A DNA stretch of 57,941 nt from contig CAWCKM010000035.1 of the NCBI GenBank assembly GCA_963796125.1, positions 1-57,941 of the forward strand, read 5' to 3'. Shown here piece after piece: positions 45,586-54,583 of this stretch (its first letter is position 1; each line of letters starts with the position of its first letter). Made by a program: the position numbers and the translations under genes. Below the pieces are notes generated by a model. It was not told the origin of the DNA, did not search any database, and saw only the letters and a list, made by a program, of their open reading frames with translations. This DNA is from DASPRG01 sp963796125. Lineage in GTDB: Bacteria; Nitrospirota; Thermodesulfovibrionia; Thermodesulfovibrionales; SM23-35.

Positions 45586-46654
45586 CGGATGGATTTCCTT
45601 CTCTGGGCATTTTCCAAATCATATTGGATCCATCTTTCTATTGGCCAATCTTCGACCAATTCAATTCTCCGGGCGGCCCATTGACAGTATTCAAGGGAAA
45701 TGTCGCACCCTTTCCATTTCCGCTTCAACTGCTCGGCCACTACTGCAGTTGTACCCAATCCAAGAAACGGGTCAACCACTAAGTCACCGATGTTTGACGA
45801 TGCCAGAACAATTTTTCTCAGAAGCTCTTCGGGCTTCTGAGTAGGATGAGGTGTCTTCTCGTGCATCCCATTACATGTCGTGGGGATTTCAGGACATCTC
45901 TCGGCTTGGCTCCCCTTGGATGTGGCTGCCAAAGTCGATCTTTATTGCCGCTGCCCTTTCCATATTGACTGGTCTCAGCCTGCGGGTGTTCTGGATACTT
46001 TAAGGTGTGATTCCCATAGGGAATCCGAACATCGTCAACATTGAACGTGAAATGCTTGCTTTTTCTAAAATGTAGAATGCTTTCGTGCGAACGACCCCAA
46101 TCTGCGCCAAGATTGGCTTTGTTCTTGTAGTGCCAAACCAGCCAGCGACAGCCCCGAAAAAAACGGGAGGCTGGAAGTTTGAGGTCAGCCAGGATCTCAG
46201 AGAACCCACAGATGTAGAGCGTGCCGGTCGGCTTCAGAACCCGCGACGCCTGCTCGATCCATTCCAACGACCAGTTGACGTATTCTTGCTGTGATTCAAA
46301 TGTGTCCCATTCGGCTTTCTTGATGTTATATGGCGGGTCAGCGAAAATGAAATCAATAGATTCACTTTGTAAAGAGCGTAGCCATGTAATTGCATTTCCA
46401 ACCCAAATTTCTCCGTCAGGATGGGTGTAGAAGAGAACTGGAACCTTTGGGTCTAATTGAGCGGGGTCAATTTGGGCATACGATCCCTTGTGTATCAGTT
46501 GGCCAAAGAAACTGGGAATTTCTTTGTTGCGGGCGTACTCCGCTGATGGTTCTCGTACCTCTGTCACAGCTTCTTGTCTTCGCTCTCTCCCTTTACTCAT
46601 CTTGGTTTCCTCTAATTTCATATTGTAACCCCGTTCAGAGAGGAATGTCATCAA
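45582..46654 (-). CDS. Type II DNA methyltransferase (adenine-N6 or cytosine-N4), frameshifted
   Basis: Frames 45818-46654 and 45582-45932 give about 350 residues. Catalytic motif IV comes first (IDFIFADPPYNIKKAEWD), then a target-recognition region (SRFFRGCRWLVWHYKNKANLG, WGRSHESILHFRKSKHF), and motif I near the C-terminus (LVVDPFLGLGTTAVVAEQL) after THPTQKPEELL: the order of beta-class enzymes. The shift near 45890 (KSPRH/TTCNGMHEKTPHP) is probably an indel. The start could be ATG at 46621 (MKLEE). It protects sites cut by the endonuclease encoded next to it. Confidence 0.9.
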
Positions 46655-46745
46655 ACGTGTCGCATACGTGCGACGTTTGCCGCTGGCGCAGGACGTGCCG
46701 CCGCAAAGCCTGTGATCCAGAGTCTGTCGTAAATAAAACTGCAGT

Positions 46746-47168
46746 TTACTGTTTGATTATTGTGGTAGCCTCAGCGCCCTTCGGCAACAGAATGTTAACC
46801 ACGACCCTGGCAGCGGTAGCGCCTGCATTGACGACTGAGTGCAGATCGCCTGGATTCTCAGTCCAGCTCTCTCCAGTTCTTATTATCCTTTCTCCGCTCT
46901 TGTCTTTAAGGGTTATCTCACCATTCAGCACTGTCACAAGTACATATCCGCCGTGTACATGTTTTGGTACGCCGGCCCCTTGCGGGAAATCCAATATGAT
47001 GGTTTGCAGATCATATTCTCCGCCCTGTAGAGTGATCGGGAACTTGGCCTGATAGGCTGCGGTCGGACCTGGTGCTGCGGTTTGACTCGCTTTCTCTTGT
47101 GCCATTGCCACAGAAACCGTGAGAAGCCCTATGAGGGCTACAAACAAAAGTTGTTTTACAGTTTTCAT
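46746..47168 (-). CDS. Exported cupin-domain protein
   Basis: 140 residues with signal peptide MKTVKQLLFVALIGLLTVSVAMA. The single cupin barrel has PQGAGVPKHVHGGYVLVTVLNGEI (metal-binding HxH), GESWTENPGDLHSVVNAG, about 115 residues. Likely a small periplasmic metal-binding protein; enzymatic role unknown. GGAGG precedes the ATG. Confidence 0.88.
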   Translation of the reverse strand: MKTVKQLLFVALIGLLTVSVAMAQEKASQTAAPGPTAAYQAKFPITLQGGEYDLQTIILDFPQGAGVPKHVHGGYVLVTVLNGEITLKDKSGERIIRTGESWTENPGDLHSVVNAGATAARVVVNILLPKGAEATTIIKQ

Positions 47169-47233
47169 CGCATACCTCCTGATTTTTTGCTTTGCAAATT
47201 GGATTATACTCCATTCTCGAAGAATGTCAAAAT

Positions 47234-48565
47234 CTAATCCCTCCTTATTCTCCTCTTGCTAAGGGGAGGCATGGTAGGGTTAAATGAGGGTAACGCTTCT
47301 CTAACCATTATAGTCTTCCCATGTGCCTCTAAGCCTTCAGCAGTTGCAATGGTTTTAACCGTCTCTGCAAGTTCCAGAAATCCGTTTTTTGTGAAATTCA
47401 AGAGGCTTGAGCGTTTTATGAAATCATAGACTCCGAGGGGGGATGAAAAGCGGGCTGTTCCACCAGTTGGAAGAGTGTGATTTGGACCGGCTGCATAATC
47501 ACCTAACGCCTCCGGTGTCCACTCACCGAGGAATATGGCGCCTGCATTTTTAATCATAGGCAAAAGATCCACTGGTTTTTCAGTCATAATCTCAAGATGT
47601 TCCGGTGCGATGGAATTCGAGATCGCTATAGCATCCTGAATATCTTTTGTGATTATTATTGCTCCATAATTATCAACGGACTTTTTCGCAATTTCCTTTC
47701 TGCTAAGTTCTGAGAGTTGTCTATCAAGCTCTTTGGTGACTTTATCTGCCAGCTTTCTGGAGTTCGTAATTAATATAGAAGATGCAAGTTCGTCATGTTC
47801 TGCCTGGCTCAACAAATCAGCAGCTACAAATACAGGATTTGCAGTATCATCTGCAATAATCAGTATCTCACTTGGCCCTGCGATCATGTCTATATCAACC
47901 TCTCCAAAAACCATTTTCTTTGCTGTGGCAACATAGATGTTTCCGGGCCCGACAATCTTGTCAACCTTCTTTATTGTCTCTGTTCCGTAAGCCATTGCTC
48001 CGATTGCCTGTGCGCCTCCTGCCCTGTAAACCTCTTTAATACTAAGCAAATCTATTGCTGCCATGACATAGGGGTCTATTTCTCCTTTTGGAGTTGGTAC
48101 ACAGAGTGCAATTTCCTTTACACCTGCAACCTGTGCAGGGATGACGTTCATTAACACAGTTGAGGGATATGATGCCTTTCCACCCGGCACATAAACACCA
48201 ACTCTTTCAAGAGGTCTTATGACCTGGCCGAGAAGGTTTCCTTTATCAGAAAATGACCATGACCTCTCTTTCTGTCTTTCATGGAAAGCCCTTATTCGCT
48301 TTGCTGAGATTTTGAGAGCATCCACGACATTTTTTTCTGCCTTCTTCGAGTGTTTTTTAATCTCAGCAGGAGTCATTCTCAAACTCTTTGTCGTAAGGGA
48401 ATCAAAGGCTTTTGTGTACTTAAGAAGAGCTTTATTACCATTAATCCTGACATCTTCAAGTATTGCCCTGACTTTGTGTTCGATTTCCGGACTGCCCCCA
48501 GAGGCCCGCTCCCTGAGGAGTTTAAGGAAGCCTCCTACATCCTTTTTGCTTTTCAGAATCTTCAT
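47234..48565 (-). CDS. hisD: Histidinol dehydrogenase
   Basis: 443 residues: VGVYVPGGKASYPSTVLMN, GGAQAIGAMAYGTETI, KIVGPGNIYVATAKKMVFG, IDMIAGPSEILIIADDTANP, LLSQAEHDE (zinc ligands), ISNSIAPEHLEIM with the catalytic pair, and LGDYAAGPNHTLPTGGTARFSSPLGV. It oxidises histidinol to histidine in two NAD+-dependent steps. No other his gene is adjacent. The last 17 or so codons (NPTMPPLSKRRIRRD) are read from a family C repeat. Confidence 0.96.
   Translation of the reverse strand: MKILKSKKDVGGFLKLLRERASGGSPEIEHKVRAILEDVRINGNKALLKYTKAFDSLTTKSLRMTPAEIKKHSKKAEKNVVDALKISAKRIRAFHERQKERSWSFSDKGNLLGQVIRPLERVGVYVPGGKASYPSTVLMNVIPAQVAGVKEIALCVPTPKGEIDPYVMAAIDLLSIKEVYRAGGAQAIGAMAYGTETIKKVDKIVGPGNIYVATAKKMVFGEVDIDMIAGPSEILIIADDTANPVFVAADLLSQAEHDELASSILITNSRKLADKVTKELDRQLSELSRKEIAKKSVDNYGAIIITKDIQDAIAISNSIAPEHLEIMTEKPVDLLPMIKNAGAIFLGEWTPEALGDYAAGPNHTLPTGGTARFSSPLGVYDFIKRSSLLNFTKNGFLELAETVKTIATAEGLEAHGKTIMVREALPSFNPTMPPLSKRRIRRD
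47236..47287. repeat. Family C palindromic repeat encoding the hisD C-terminus
   Basis: AATCCCTCCTTATTCTCCTC, TTGCTAAGGGGAGGCATGG and GGGTT: the same CTTTGC-type hairpin read in the minus direction. It supplies the final codons and stop of hisD. Confidence 0.75.
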
Positions 48566-48675
48566 CAGGGTTAATTCTAATGTTTTAGGTGGTGATTATT
48601 CAAGATCTTATAACTTTGTCATGACTATAAATCTCTTATATGTAATAATTCATGACTATTTTTCATATCCAGCTA

Positions 48676-48737
48676 TTTCGGAATCTTTCTGAAAAGATTC
48701 CTCCCCTTACTAAGGGGAGGATGACAGATGGGGTTGA
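48676..48737. repeat. Palindromic repeats between hisD and mltG
   Basis: CGGAATCTTTCTGAAAAGATTCC is one hairpin, followed by TCCTCCCCTTACTAAGGGGAGGA (family C). The remaining 240-base gap between the divergent genes shows no ORF. Confidence 0.75.
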
Positions 48738-48807
48738 TGGACAAGGTCGGGAATGAAACGCTACTGTATATTTGACTCTCCATTATTGATTCTGGCATGC
48801 TAAAAAA

Positions 48808-49830
48808 ATGAAAAGGGATGTCAGCATCTTGTTCGTCTGCATTTTTGCGATATTTGCAATATACATCGCTGCAGATTTTCTTAGTCCTCTCCCGTTTGGC
48901 AATAAAAGCATGGAAATTGAGATTCCGAGGGGATCTACTTTCAGGCAAGCCGTTGATATTCTCTCGAAAGAGAAACTTGTGCGGGACAAGAAACTCTTCC
49001 TTCTTTTAGGAAGGATAAACGGTATGGACAGGAAGATAAAGGCAGGATATTATTCCATCCAGGGTCCATTGAATCCTCTCAGCATTTTCGGGATGTTGAA
49101 AAAGGGACAGATAATCGAATACGAGATAACAATCGTTGAAGGTGATTCACTCAAAGAAATAGGCGAAAAACTTGCAGAAAAGAATATTATTACTATGGAG
49201 GATTTTAGAAAATTATCCTCGGATAGAGAATTCCTTTTTTCCCATGAGATTAGAGCTCCGACCTTTGAGGGCTACCTGTTTCCCGACACATATAAGATTC
49301 CCAAAGGTATGGATCCGAAAGAGGCGATCGATTTGATGATAGCAAGGATGCGAGAAAAATATTCAGGTGATTTGAGAGCAAGGACTGCAGAAATCGGGTT
49401 TTCAGAGCGGGAAGCCCTCACCCTTGCATCGATTATCGAAAAGGAAGCTGTGACTGATGTGGAAAGACCTTTAGTTTCCGCTGTCTATCATAACAGGCTC
49501 AGGAAAGGTATCCCGCTTCAGGCAGACCCTACAAGTATTTACGGAATAAAGAGTGCCGGAGAAAAAATAACAGACAGAGATGTGCGGAGGAGAACGCCTT
49601 ATAATACGTATGTTATCAAAGGGCTTCCCCCCGGACCCATTGCATCGCCAGGGATTAAATCAATTCATGCAGCTCTTTACCCTGCAGAGGTTCCCTATAT
49701 GTTTTTTGTCTCTAATAATGATGGTACACACAGGTTTTCTGTTACGCCTGCCGAACATCAGATTGCAGTAGAAATATATCGAAAAAAGAAGAACGAGGAG
49801 AGTAGGACAAGGGTTAATGGAAACTCGTAG
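48808..49830 (+). CDS. mltG: Endolytic transglycosylase MltG (YceG-like)
   Basis: 340 residues with an N-terminal membrane anchor (ILFVCIFAIFAIYIAADFL), a LysM-like domain (IPRGSTFRQAVDILSKEKLV) and the YceG core: FEGYLFPDTYKIPKGM, LASIIEKEAVTDVERPLVSAVYHNRL with the catalytic Glu, LQADPTSIYG, YNTYVIKGLPPGPIASPG and YMFFVSNNDGTHRFSVT. It cleaves nascent glycan strands, setting their length. Overlaps ispG by 14 bases. Confidence 0.95.
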   Translation: MKRDVSILFVCIFAIFAIYIAADFLSPLPFGNKSMEIEIPRGSTFRQAVDILSKEKLVRDKKLFLLLGRINGMDRKIKAGYYSIQGPLNPLSIFGMLKKGQIIEYEITIVEGDSLKEIGEKLAEKNIITMEDFRKLSSDREFLFSHEIRAPTFEGYLFPDTYKIPKGMDPKEAIDLMIARMREKYSGDLRARTAEIGFSEREALTLASIIEKEAVTDVERPLVSAVYHNRLRKGIPLQADPTSIYGIKSAGEKITDRDVRRRTPYNTYVIKGLPPGPIASPGIKSIHAALYPAEVPYMFFVSNNDGTHRFSVTPAEHQIAVEIYRKKKNEESRTRVNGNS

Positions 49831-50872
49831 GAAAACAAGGACAATCTATGTGGGCAAAGTGCCTGTGGGAGGAGGACATTTAGTTGTTGTCCAGTCCATG
49901 ACAAAAACAAACACCCTGGATGTAGAAGCAACCGTAAAACAGATACAATCTCTTGAGTCTGCAGGGTGTGAGATCATAAGGCTTGCAGTGCCAAATATGA
50001 AGGCAGCAAAGGTTCTCGGCACCATTAAAAAATCCGTCTCTATCCCCGTTATAGCAGACATACATTTTGACTGGAGGCTTGCCCTCGAGGCAATAGAACA
50101 GGGCGTTGACGGGTTGAGGATAAATCCCGGGAATATCGGTGCAAAATGGAAGATAAAGGAGGTTGTCACTGCTGCAAAAAATAATTTAATACCTATCAGG
50201 ATCGGAATTAATGCAGGATCCCTTGAAAAGGATCTCCTTAAAAAATATGGGCATCCAAAGCCAGAGGCCCTTGTTGAAAGCGCAGAGAGAAGTATAACAA
50301 TACTCGAGGGGATGGATTTTACGAATATTAAGATTTCGCTGAAAGGTTCAGATGTTCTCACAACTGTCGATGCATATCGGTTGTTTTCGGACAAATATGA
50401 TTATCCTCTCCATATAGGTGTATCAGAATCCGGGCCTCCGTCAACAGGGATCATAAAAAGCTCTGTCGGATGCGGCATACTCCTTTCAGAAGGGATAGGT
50501 GATACGATGAGGGTATCACTAACCGCAGAGCCGGAAGAGGAGGTCAGGGTTGCGTACGAAATACTGAAAGCTCTTGGACTCAGAAAGAAAGGCGCAGAGA
50601 TTGTATCCTGCCCGACCTGTGGCAGGTGCGGAATTGACCTGACGGGACTTGCAACAGAGGTTGAGTACAGACTGAGAAAGATTAATAAGCCAATGAAGAT
50701 TGCTGTTATGGGTTGTGTTGTGAATGGTCCCGGTGAAGCAAGAGAGGCAGATATTGGCATCGCCGGTGGCAAAGGGATTGGAATCCTTTTCAGGAAAGGG
50801 AAAATAATCAAGAAGATAAAAGAGAAAGATCTCCTCGATGAATTAATGCATGAGATTTCACAATGGAAATAA
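49817..50872 (+). CDS. ispG: (E)-4-hydroxy-3-methylbut-2-enyl-diphosphate synthase
   Basis: 351 residues. TIM barrel start VPVGGGHLVVVQSMTKTNT, IPVIADIHFDWRLAL, GLRINPGNIG, HIGVSESG, and the [4Fe-4S] module SCPTCGRCGIDL with MGCVVNGPGEAREADIG. It makes HMBPP in the next-to-last MEP-pathway step and needs reduced ferredoxin or flavodoxin. With dxr and uppS this shows an isoprenoid route feeding undecaprenyl phosphate. Starts within mltG and overlaps panC. Confidence 0.97.
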   Translation: METRRKTRTIYVGKVPVGGGHLVVVQSMTKTNTLDVEATVKQIQSLESAGCEIIRLAVPNMKAAKVLGTIKKSVSIPVIADIHFDWRLALEAIEQGVDGLRINPGNIGAKWKIKEVVTAAKNNLIPIRIGINAGSLEKDLLKKYGHPKPEALVESAERSITILEGMDFTNIKISLKGSDVLTTVDAYRLFSDKYDYPLHIGVSESGPPSTGIIKSSVGCGILLSEGIGDTMRVSLTAEPEEEVRVAYEILKALGLRKKGAEIVSCPTCGRCGIDLTGLATEVEYRLRKINKPMKIAVMGCVVNGPGEAREADIGIAGGKGIGILFRKGKIIKKIKEKDLLDELMHEISQWK

Positions 50873-51750
50873 TCAGGATACCGACGATCATGCGGCAGAC
50901 TTCTCAGGAGCATCTGAAGAAGGGTAAGACAATTGGCTTTGTGCCAACCATGGGGGCACTTCATGAAGGTCATCTCAGTCTTGTGAGAAGAGCAAAACAG
51001 GAAAATGATATAACTACCGTAAGTATCTTTGTGAATCCGATCCAGTTCGGACCTTCTGAAGACTTTGAGAGATATCCGAGGGATAGAGAAGGTGATCTGG
51101 AGAAGCTTCAAAAGGAAAAGACTGACGTAACCTTTATACCGGAGATTTCTTCAATGTATCCTGAAAGGTTCCTGACACATATCGAGGTTAATGAAATCTC
51201 AGGAAGACTCTGTGGCGCTTTCAGGCCGAACCATTTCAGAGGTGTTGCAACAGTCGTAACAAAACTCCTGAATATCGTAAAACCAACAAGAGTGTATTTT
51301 GGCCAGAAGGATTTCCAGCAAAGTGTTATTATAAAGCAGCTTGTAAGAGACCTTGACATTGGCGTCGATGTTGTCGTATGTCCGACAGTAAGGGAACAAG
51401 ACGGACTTGCAATGAGTTCAAGAAACGCATATCTTAGTGAAGAACAGCGAAAAGCAGCAACGGTCATATATGAATGTCTGAAAGAGGCTTCGGATTTAGT
51501 AAAGTCGGGTATAGTTGATGGTATATTCATCAAAGGGTTCATGCAGGAACGGATCCTGAATGTCCCCGGTATATCATCCGTCGATTATGCAGGGGTATAC
51601 AATCCGGAGACCATGGTAGAGATGTCAGAAATAAATGGTGATATTCTTCTTGCCATTGCATTGAAAATCGGGAATACAAGACTTATTGATAACATGCTGG
51701 TCACGGGTTTGCATAATATTCAGAACAGACTACTTTCAAAGACCTGCTAA
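50863..51750 (+). CDS. panC: Pantothenate synthetase
   Basis: 295 residues: GFVPTMGALHEGHLSLVRRA (HxGH-type adenylation motif), VSIFVNPIQFGPSEDF, FRPNHFRGVATVVTKLLNIV, FGQKDFQQSVIIKQLVRDL, PTVREQDGLAMSSRNAYLS. It condenses pantoate and beta-alanine with ATP to make pantothenate. Overlaps ispG by 10 bases; mltG-ispG-panC are one transcription unit. Confidence 0.97.
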   Translation: MEIIRIPTIMRQTSQEHLKKGKTIGFVPTMGALHEGHLSLVRRAKQENDITTVSIFVNPIQFGPSEDFERYPRDREGDLEKLQKEKTDVTFIPEISSMYPERFLTHIEVNEISGRLCGAFRPNHFRGVATVVTKLLNIVKPTRVYFGQKDFQQSVIIKQLVRDLDIGVDVVVCPTVREQDGLAMSSRNAYLSEEQRKAATVIYECLKEASDLVKSGIVDGIFIKGFMQERILNVPGISSVDYAGVYNPETMVEMSEINGDILLAIALKIGNTRLIDNMLVTGLHNIQNRLLSKTC

Positions 51751-51764
51751 AAAGGATACAAGGA

Positions 51765-52103
51765 ATGCTTCAACGGGTACATATCCAGATACTTGATAAT
51801 CCATTGGAAGAAATACTTCTCAGCGGAGAAGAATTGGAATCTTCCATGAGTAACAGACAACTTGTCGAGGAACTGAAGAATGAGATGAATTATTTCTATC
51901 CCTCTGTCGTCTGTATAGAATACAAGGATCTGTTCATGGATGGAGAAGGAGAGTTCGAAGAGATACGGGAGCTCTTAATGTTAGGAGTCATCAATACTCC
52001 TGTAGTATTGATAAACGGGGTAATCAAGATACAGGGAAGCATCCCTATTTCGGTAATCAAGCAGGAGATAGAAATGCTCCTGTCTTCGGGACCGGTACAT
52101 TAA
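51765..52103 (+). CDS. Thioredoxin-fold-like small protein without a CxxC motif
   Basis: 112 residues. Pattern beta-alpha-beta-alpha-beta-beta-alpha with a cis-Pro-type strand LGVINTPVVLINGVIKIQGSIP near residue 72-93. In the position where thioredoxin-like proteins carry CxxC, after VHIQILDNPLEEILL, no Cys is present; the only Cys is at SVVCIEY. A redox role is therefore unlikely, and a regulatory or structural one more so. Follows panC by 14 bases. Confidence 0.55.
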   Translation: MLQRVHIQILDNPLEEILLSGEELESSMSNRQLVEELKNEMNYFYPSVVCIEYKDLFMDGEGEFEEIRELLMLGVINTPVVLINGVIKIQGSIPISVIKQEIEMLLSSGPVH

Positions 52104-52117
52104 AATTAGACAACATT

Positions 52118-52200
52118 GATTTATAAAATCCCTCCTAACCTCCCTTTTCCAAAGGGAGGAATATAGCCCCTCTTTGGCAAAGAGGGGTGAGGGGAGATTT
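52118..52200. repeat. Double family C palindrome
   Basis: AAAATCCCTCCTAACCTCCC, TTTTCCAAAGGGAGG, then CCCCTCTTTGGCAAAGAGGGG and TGAGGGGAGATTTT: outer AAAATC.../...GATTTT arms close a cluster of two inner hairpins. Confidence 0.85.
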
Positions 52201-52261
52201 TTAGAATAATAGCTATCCAATTATGAGACCCTTAATAACAATAGCAAATGGTTGGTTTGTC

Positions 52262-52336
52262 TGTCATTGCGAGGTCGTTTCGACCGTGGCAATCTTATTG
52301 GAAAAGATGAGATTGCTTCGCTTCGCTCACAATGAC
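52262..52336. repeat. Family B palindrome
   Basis: TGTCATTGCGAGGTCGTTTC and GAGATTGCTTCGCTTCGCTC plus ACAATGACA form the outer arms; GGCAATCTTA / AAGATGAGATTGC pair inside. Confidence 0.85.
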
Positions 52337-52357
52337 ACTTTTCTTATTTCTCATTTC

Positions 52358-54229
52358 CTATTTTTCTGCGAGCAGTTTTTTCACTGTGGGGAACAGCCTT
52401 AAATGTGTGTGGGGCAAAAAGAGGGCGGACATATATTCATCCATAAAATTTCTGGATATGGAGAGTTCCATGTAGGTCATTTTTGAAGCAATGATTCCTG
52501 CTTCTTGCCGGAGATCCTTCGAGAGAAGACAAAGGTATGCTCCCGTGATTGAAGTATTCCCCAGGAATGAAAACCTTTCCCTTGGAAGATCGGGTAACAT
52601 CCCTAAGATAATAGCCTTGTCAACATCAATATAGTTACCAAACCCACCTGCTATATAAACCCGTTCTATTGCATCCGGTTCCAAACCAACCTCTTTCAAA
52701 AGGAGAGAAACACCAGCATACATTGCGGCTTTTGCCCTTAAAATATTTTCTATATCAACCTCTGTGAGGACTACTTCCCTGTTTTTGTCTTTGGAAAAAA
52801 TGAACTCTAACCCTTCAAAGCCTTCCTTTATCCTGTCTGTCTTGAGTCCTTTAACGAATTTCCCCTTTCTGTCTATGATACCTCTTAAAAACATCTCTGA
52901 TATCGCATCAATCATGCCTGAGCCGCATATGCCTATTGGTGTTGTACTGCCTATGACCCCAAGTGTGGGCTCGAAGGTTTCAGGATCAATTTTTACTGAC
53001 TCTACAGCACCCTCTGTTGCCCTCATACCATGCTTTATGCCGCTTCCTTCAAAACATGGTCCTGCAGAACAAGCAGCAGTCACAAGCCATTCGCTGTTTC
53101 CTACCACAATCTCTCCGTTTGTGCCTATGTCCATGAAGAGGGCTATCTCACTTGTTCTGTGCATCCGGGTGGCAAGCACTCCTGCAACAATGTCGCCCCC
53201 TACATAGCTTGCAACACAGGGCAAGGTATGTACCGGAGCTTTGGAATTGGTTTCGATCCCTGCAATTTCTGCCCTCCACCGGGGGAAGAAATTTACTGTT
53301 GGAATATACGGTTCTTCTCTGATAGTACCGGGGTTGAGTCCCCAGAAGATGTGGGTCATGGTCGTATTGCCTGCTACCACAACCGATTCAACATCCTCCC
53401 GGTCCAGGTTGTGGCGTTCTAATAAGGGGTTTAAGAGGCCATTTATATCAGAAACAACGGCTTCTCTGAGTTCATGAAGTCCTCCGCTTTCTGTTGCATG
53501 TATGATGCGTATGATAACATCATCACCATACTTTATCTGGGAATTGTAGGTTGAGCCTACATCTATGAGTTTCCCATCTGTGATATCCACCAGATAGACA
53601 ACAACAGTAGTTGTTCCTATATCTACAGCCAGTCCATATCTGCCTTTTTCCACATCAGCAGGCGAGATATATACAATATCATGGGCAATGGTATATCCGA
53701 GAGTTATTTTCCAATCGGCAGATCTGAGTATGTGTGAAAGGGATGAAACGAAATCGTAGCTGAACCGCATACCAATGAGGTCTCTTTCCTCTAAAGACCT
53801 TTTCAGTCTTTCGAGGTCACTGATATTGTCCTGGATAGAAGGAGGAGGAAGGCTCAGGGTAATCTGTCTCACGATAGGAGATATCTCGGCACCGAGAGAA
53901 TGCAGCAGTTCTATGAGGTCTCCCGACTTTGATAGTGCTATCTTGTCTCCGATGATAAGTTTTGATTCTTTGGGAATATCAATGAAGGTATCACCTTCCG
54001 GAAAGGTCTGGCATGCGAGGGTAATCCCGGCCTCAACCTCGCGTGGCTCAAGCTTGCCTGCAGAGACAATCCTGTTTTTCCCTTCGAGGAGTCTGACACG
54101 ACATTTACCACAAATCCCTTTGCCTCCACATGATGCAACAAGGTAAATGCCGTTCCTCTTTAATGCCTGGAGTATGCTCTCTTTTTCAAGGATCTGTATA
54201 GTTCTGCCAGTTGTTAATTTAATATTCAT
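52358..54229 (-). CDS. RACo-like ASKHA ATPase with N-terminal 2Fe-2S ferredoxin domain
   Basis: 623 residues. N-terminal ferredoxin: VASCGGKGICGKCRVRLLEG and LACQ make the C-x5-C-x2-C...C 2Fe-2S motif (residues about 34-75). A linker domain follows, then the ASKHA ATPase: YGLAVDIGTTTVVVYLVDI, VVVAGNTTMTHIFWGL, LFMDIGTNGEIVVGN, AACSAGPCFEGSGIKHGM, GICGSGMIDAI and IYIAGGFGNYIDVDKAI-like motifs. Such proteins (RACo, RamA, DUF4445 group) use ATP to drive reductive reactivation of corrinoid proteins from Co(II) to Co(I). A corrinoid methyltransferase or Wood-Ljungdahl set would be its partner, but is not in this window. Confidence 0.92.
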   Translation of the reverse strand: MNIKLTTGRTIQILEKESILQALKRNGIYLVASCGGKGICGKCRVRLLEGKNRIVSAGKLEPREVEAGITLACQTFPEGDTFIDIPKESKLIIGDKIALSKSGDLIELLHSLGAEISPIVRQITLSLPPPSIQDNISDLERLKRSLEERDLIGMRFSYDFVSSLSHILRSADWKITLGYTIAHDIVYISPADVEKGRYGLAVDIGTTTVVVYLVDITDGKLIDVGSTYNSQIKYGDDVIIRIIHATESGGLHELREAVVSDINGLLNPLLERHNLDREDVESVVVAGNTTMTHIFWGLNPGTIREEPYIPTVNFFPRWRAEIAGIETNSKAPVHTLPCVASYVGGDIVAGVLATRMHRTSEIALFMDIGTNGEIVVGNSEWLVTAACSAGPCFEGSGIKHGMRATEGAVESVKIDPETFEPTLGVIGSTTPIGICGSGMIDAISEMFLRGIIDRKGKFVKGLKTDRIKEGFEGLEFIFSKDKNREVVLTEVDIENILRAKAAMYAGVSLLLKEVGLEPDAIERVYIAGGFGNYIDVDKAIILGMLPDLPRERFSFLGNTSITGAYLCLLSKDLRQEAGIIASKMTYMELSISRNFMDEYMSALFLPHTHLRLFPTVKKLLAEK

Positions 54230-54583
54230 GTTAATTAATAAACAGGGTTCGGGGGTTTATGTATTCAAGTACTTTCCCAGAATCCAGCTATAAGAATTGT
54301 CATTGCGAGTGAAGTCGCGAGATCTGGCAGCCAAGCAAACTGAGTGCGAGATTCTTCACTATGTTCAGAACAAACTCCGCAATTCGCACAGTCTCTGAAG
54401 CAGATATGCTACAGGTCTGAAACACGACCTTCGCTAATGACAGACGCAATGGATATCATTGTTCAATAGTTATCACTAGGATTTAAGTATTTGTTTTCTT
54501 ATGCATTTCACTGGAATCCTTGTTCCCTCGACTCCTTGAACCCTATTTATAACACACCGATTACCAATCGGTTATCAAATTCC
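54230..54583. other. Intergenic region with degenerate family B repeat
   Basis: TTGTCATTGCGAGTGAAGTC starts at about 54297; a damaged second half (TCGCTAATGACAG) ends near 54448. ACCGATT-GGT-AATCGGT forms a hairpin at 54556-54574 soon after the selenoprotein gene's stop on the minus strand, but without a T-run. No gene seen. Confidence 0.5.
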
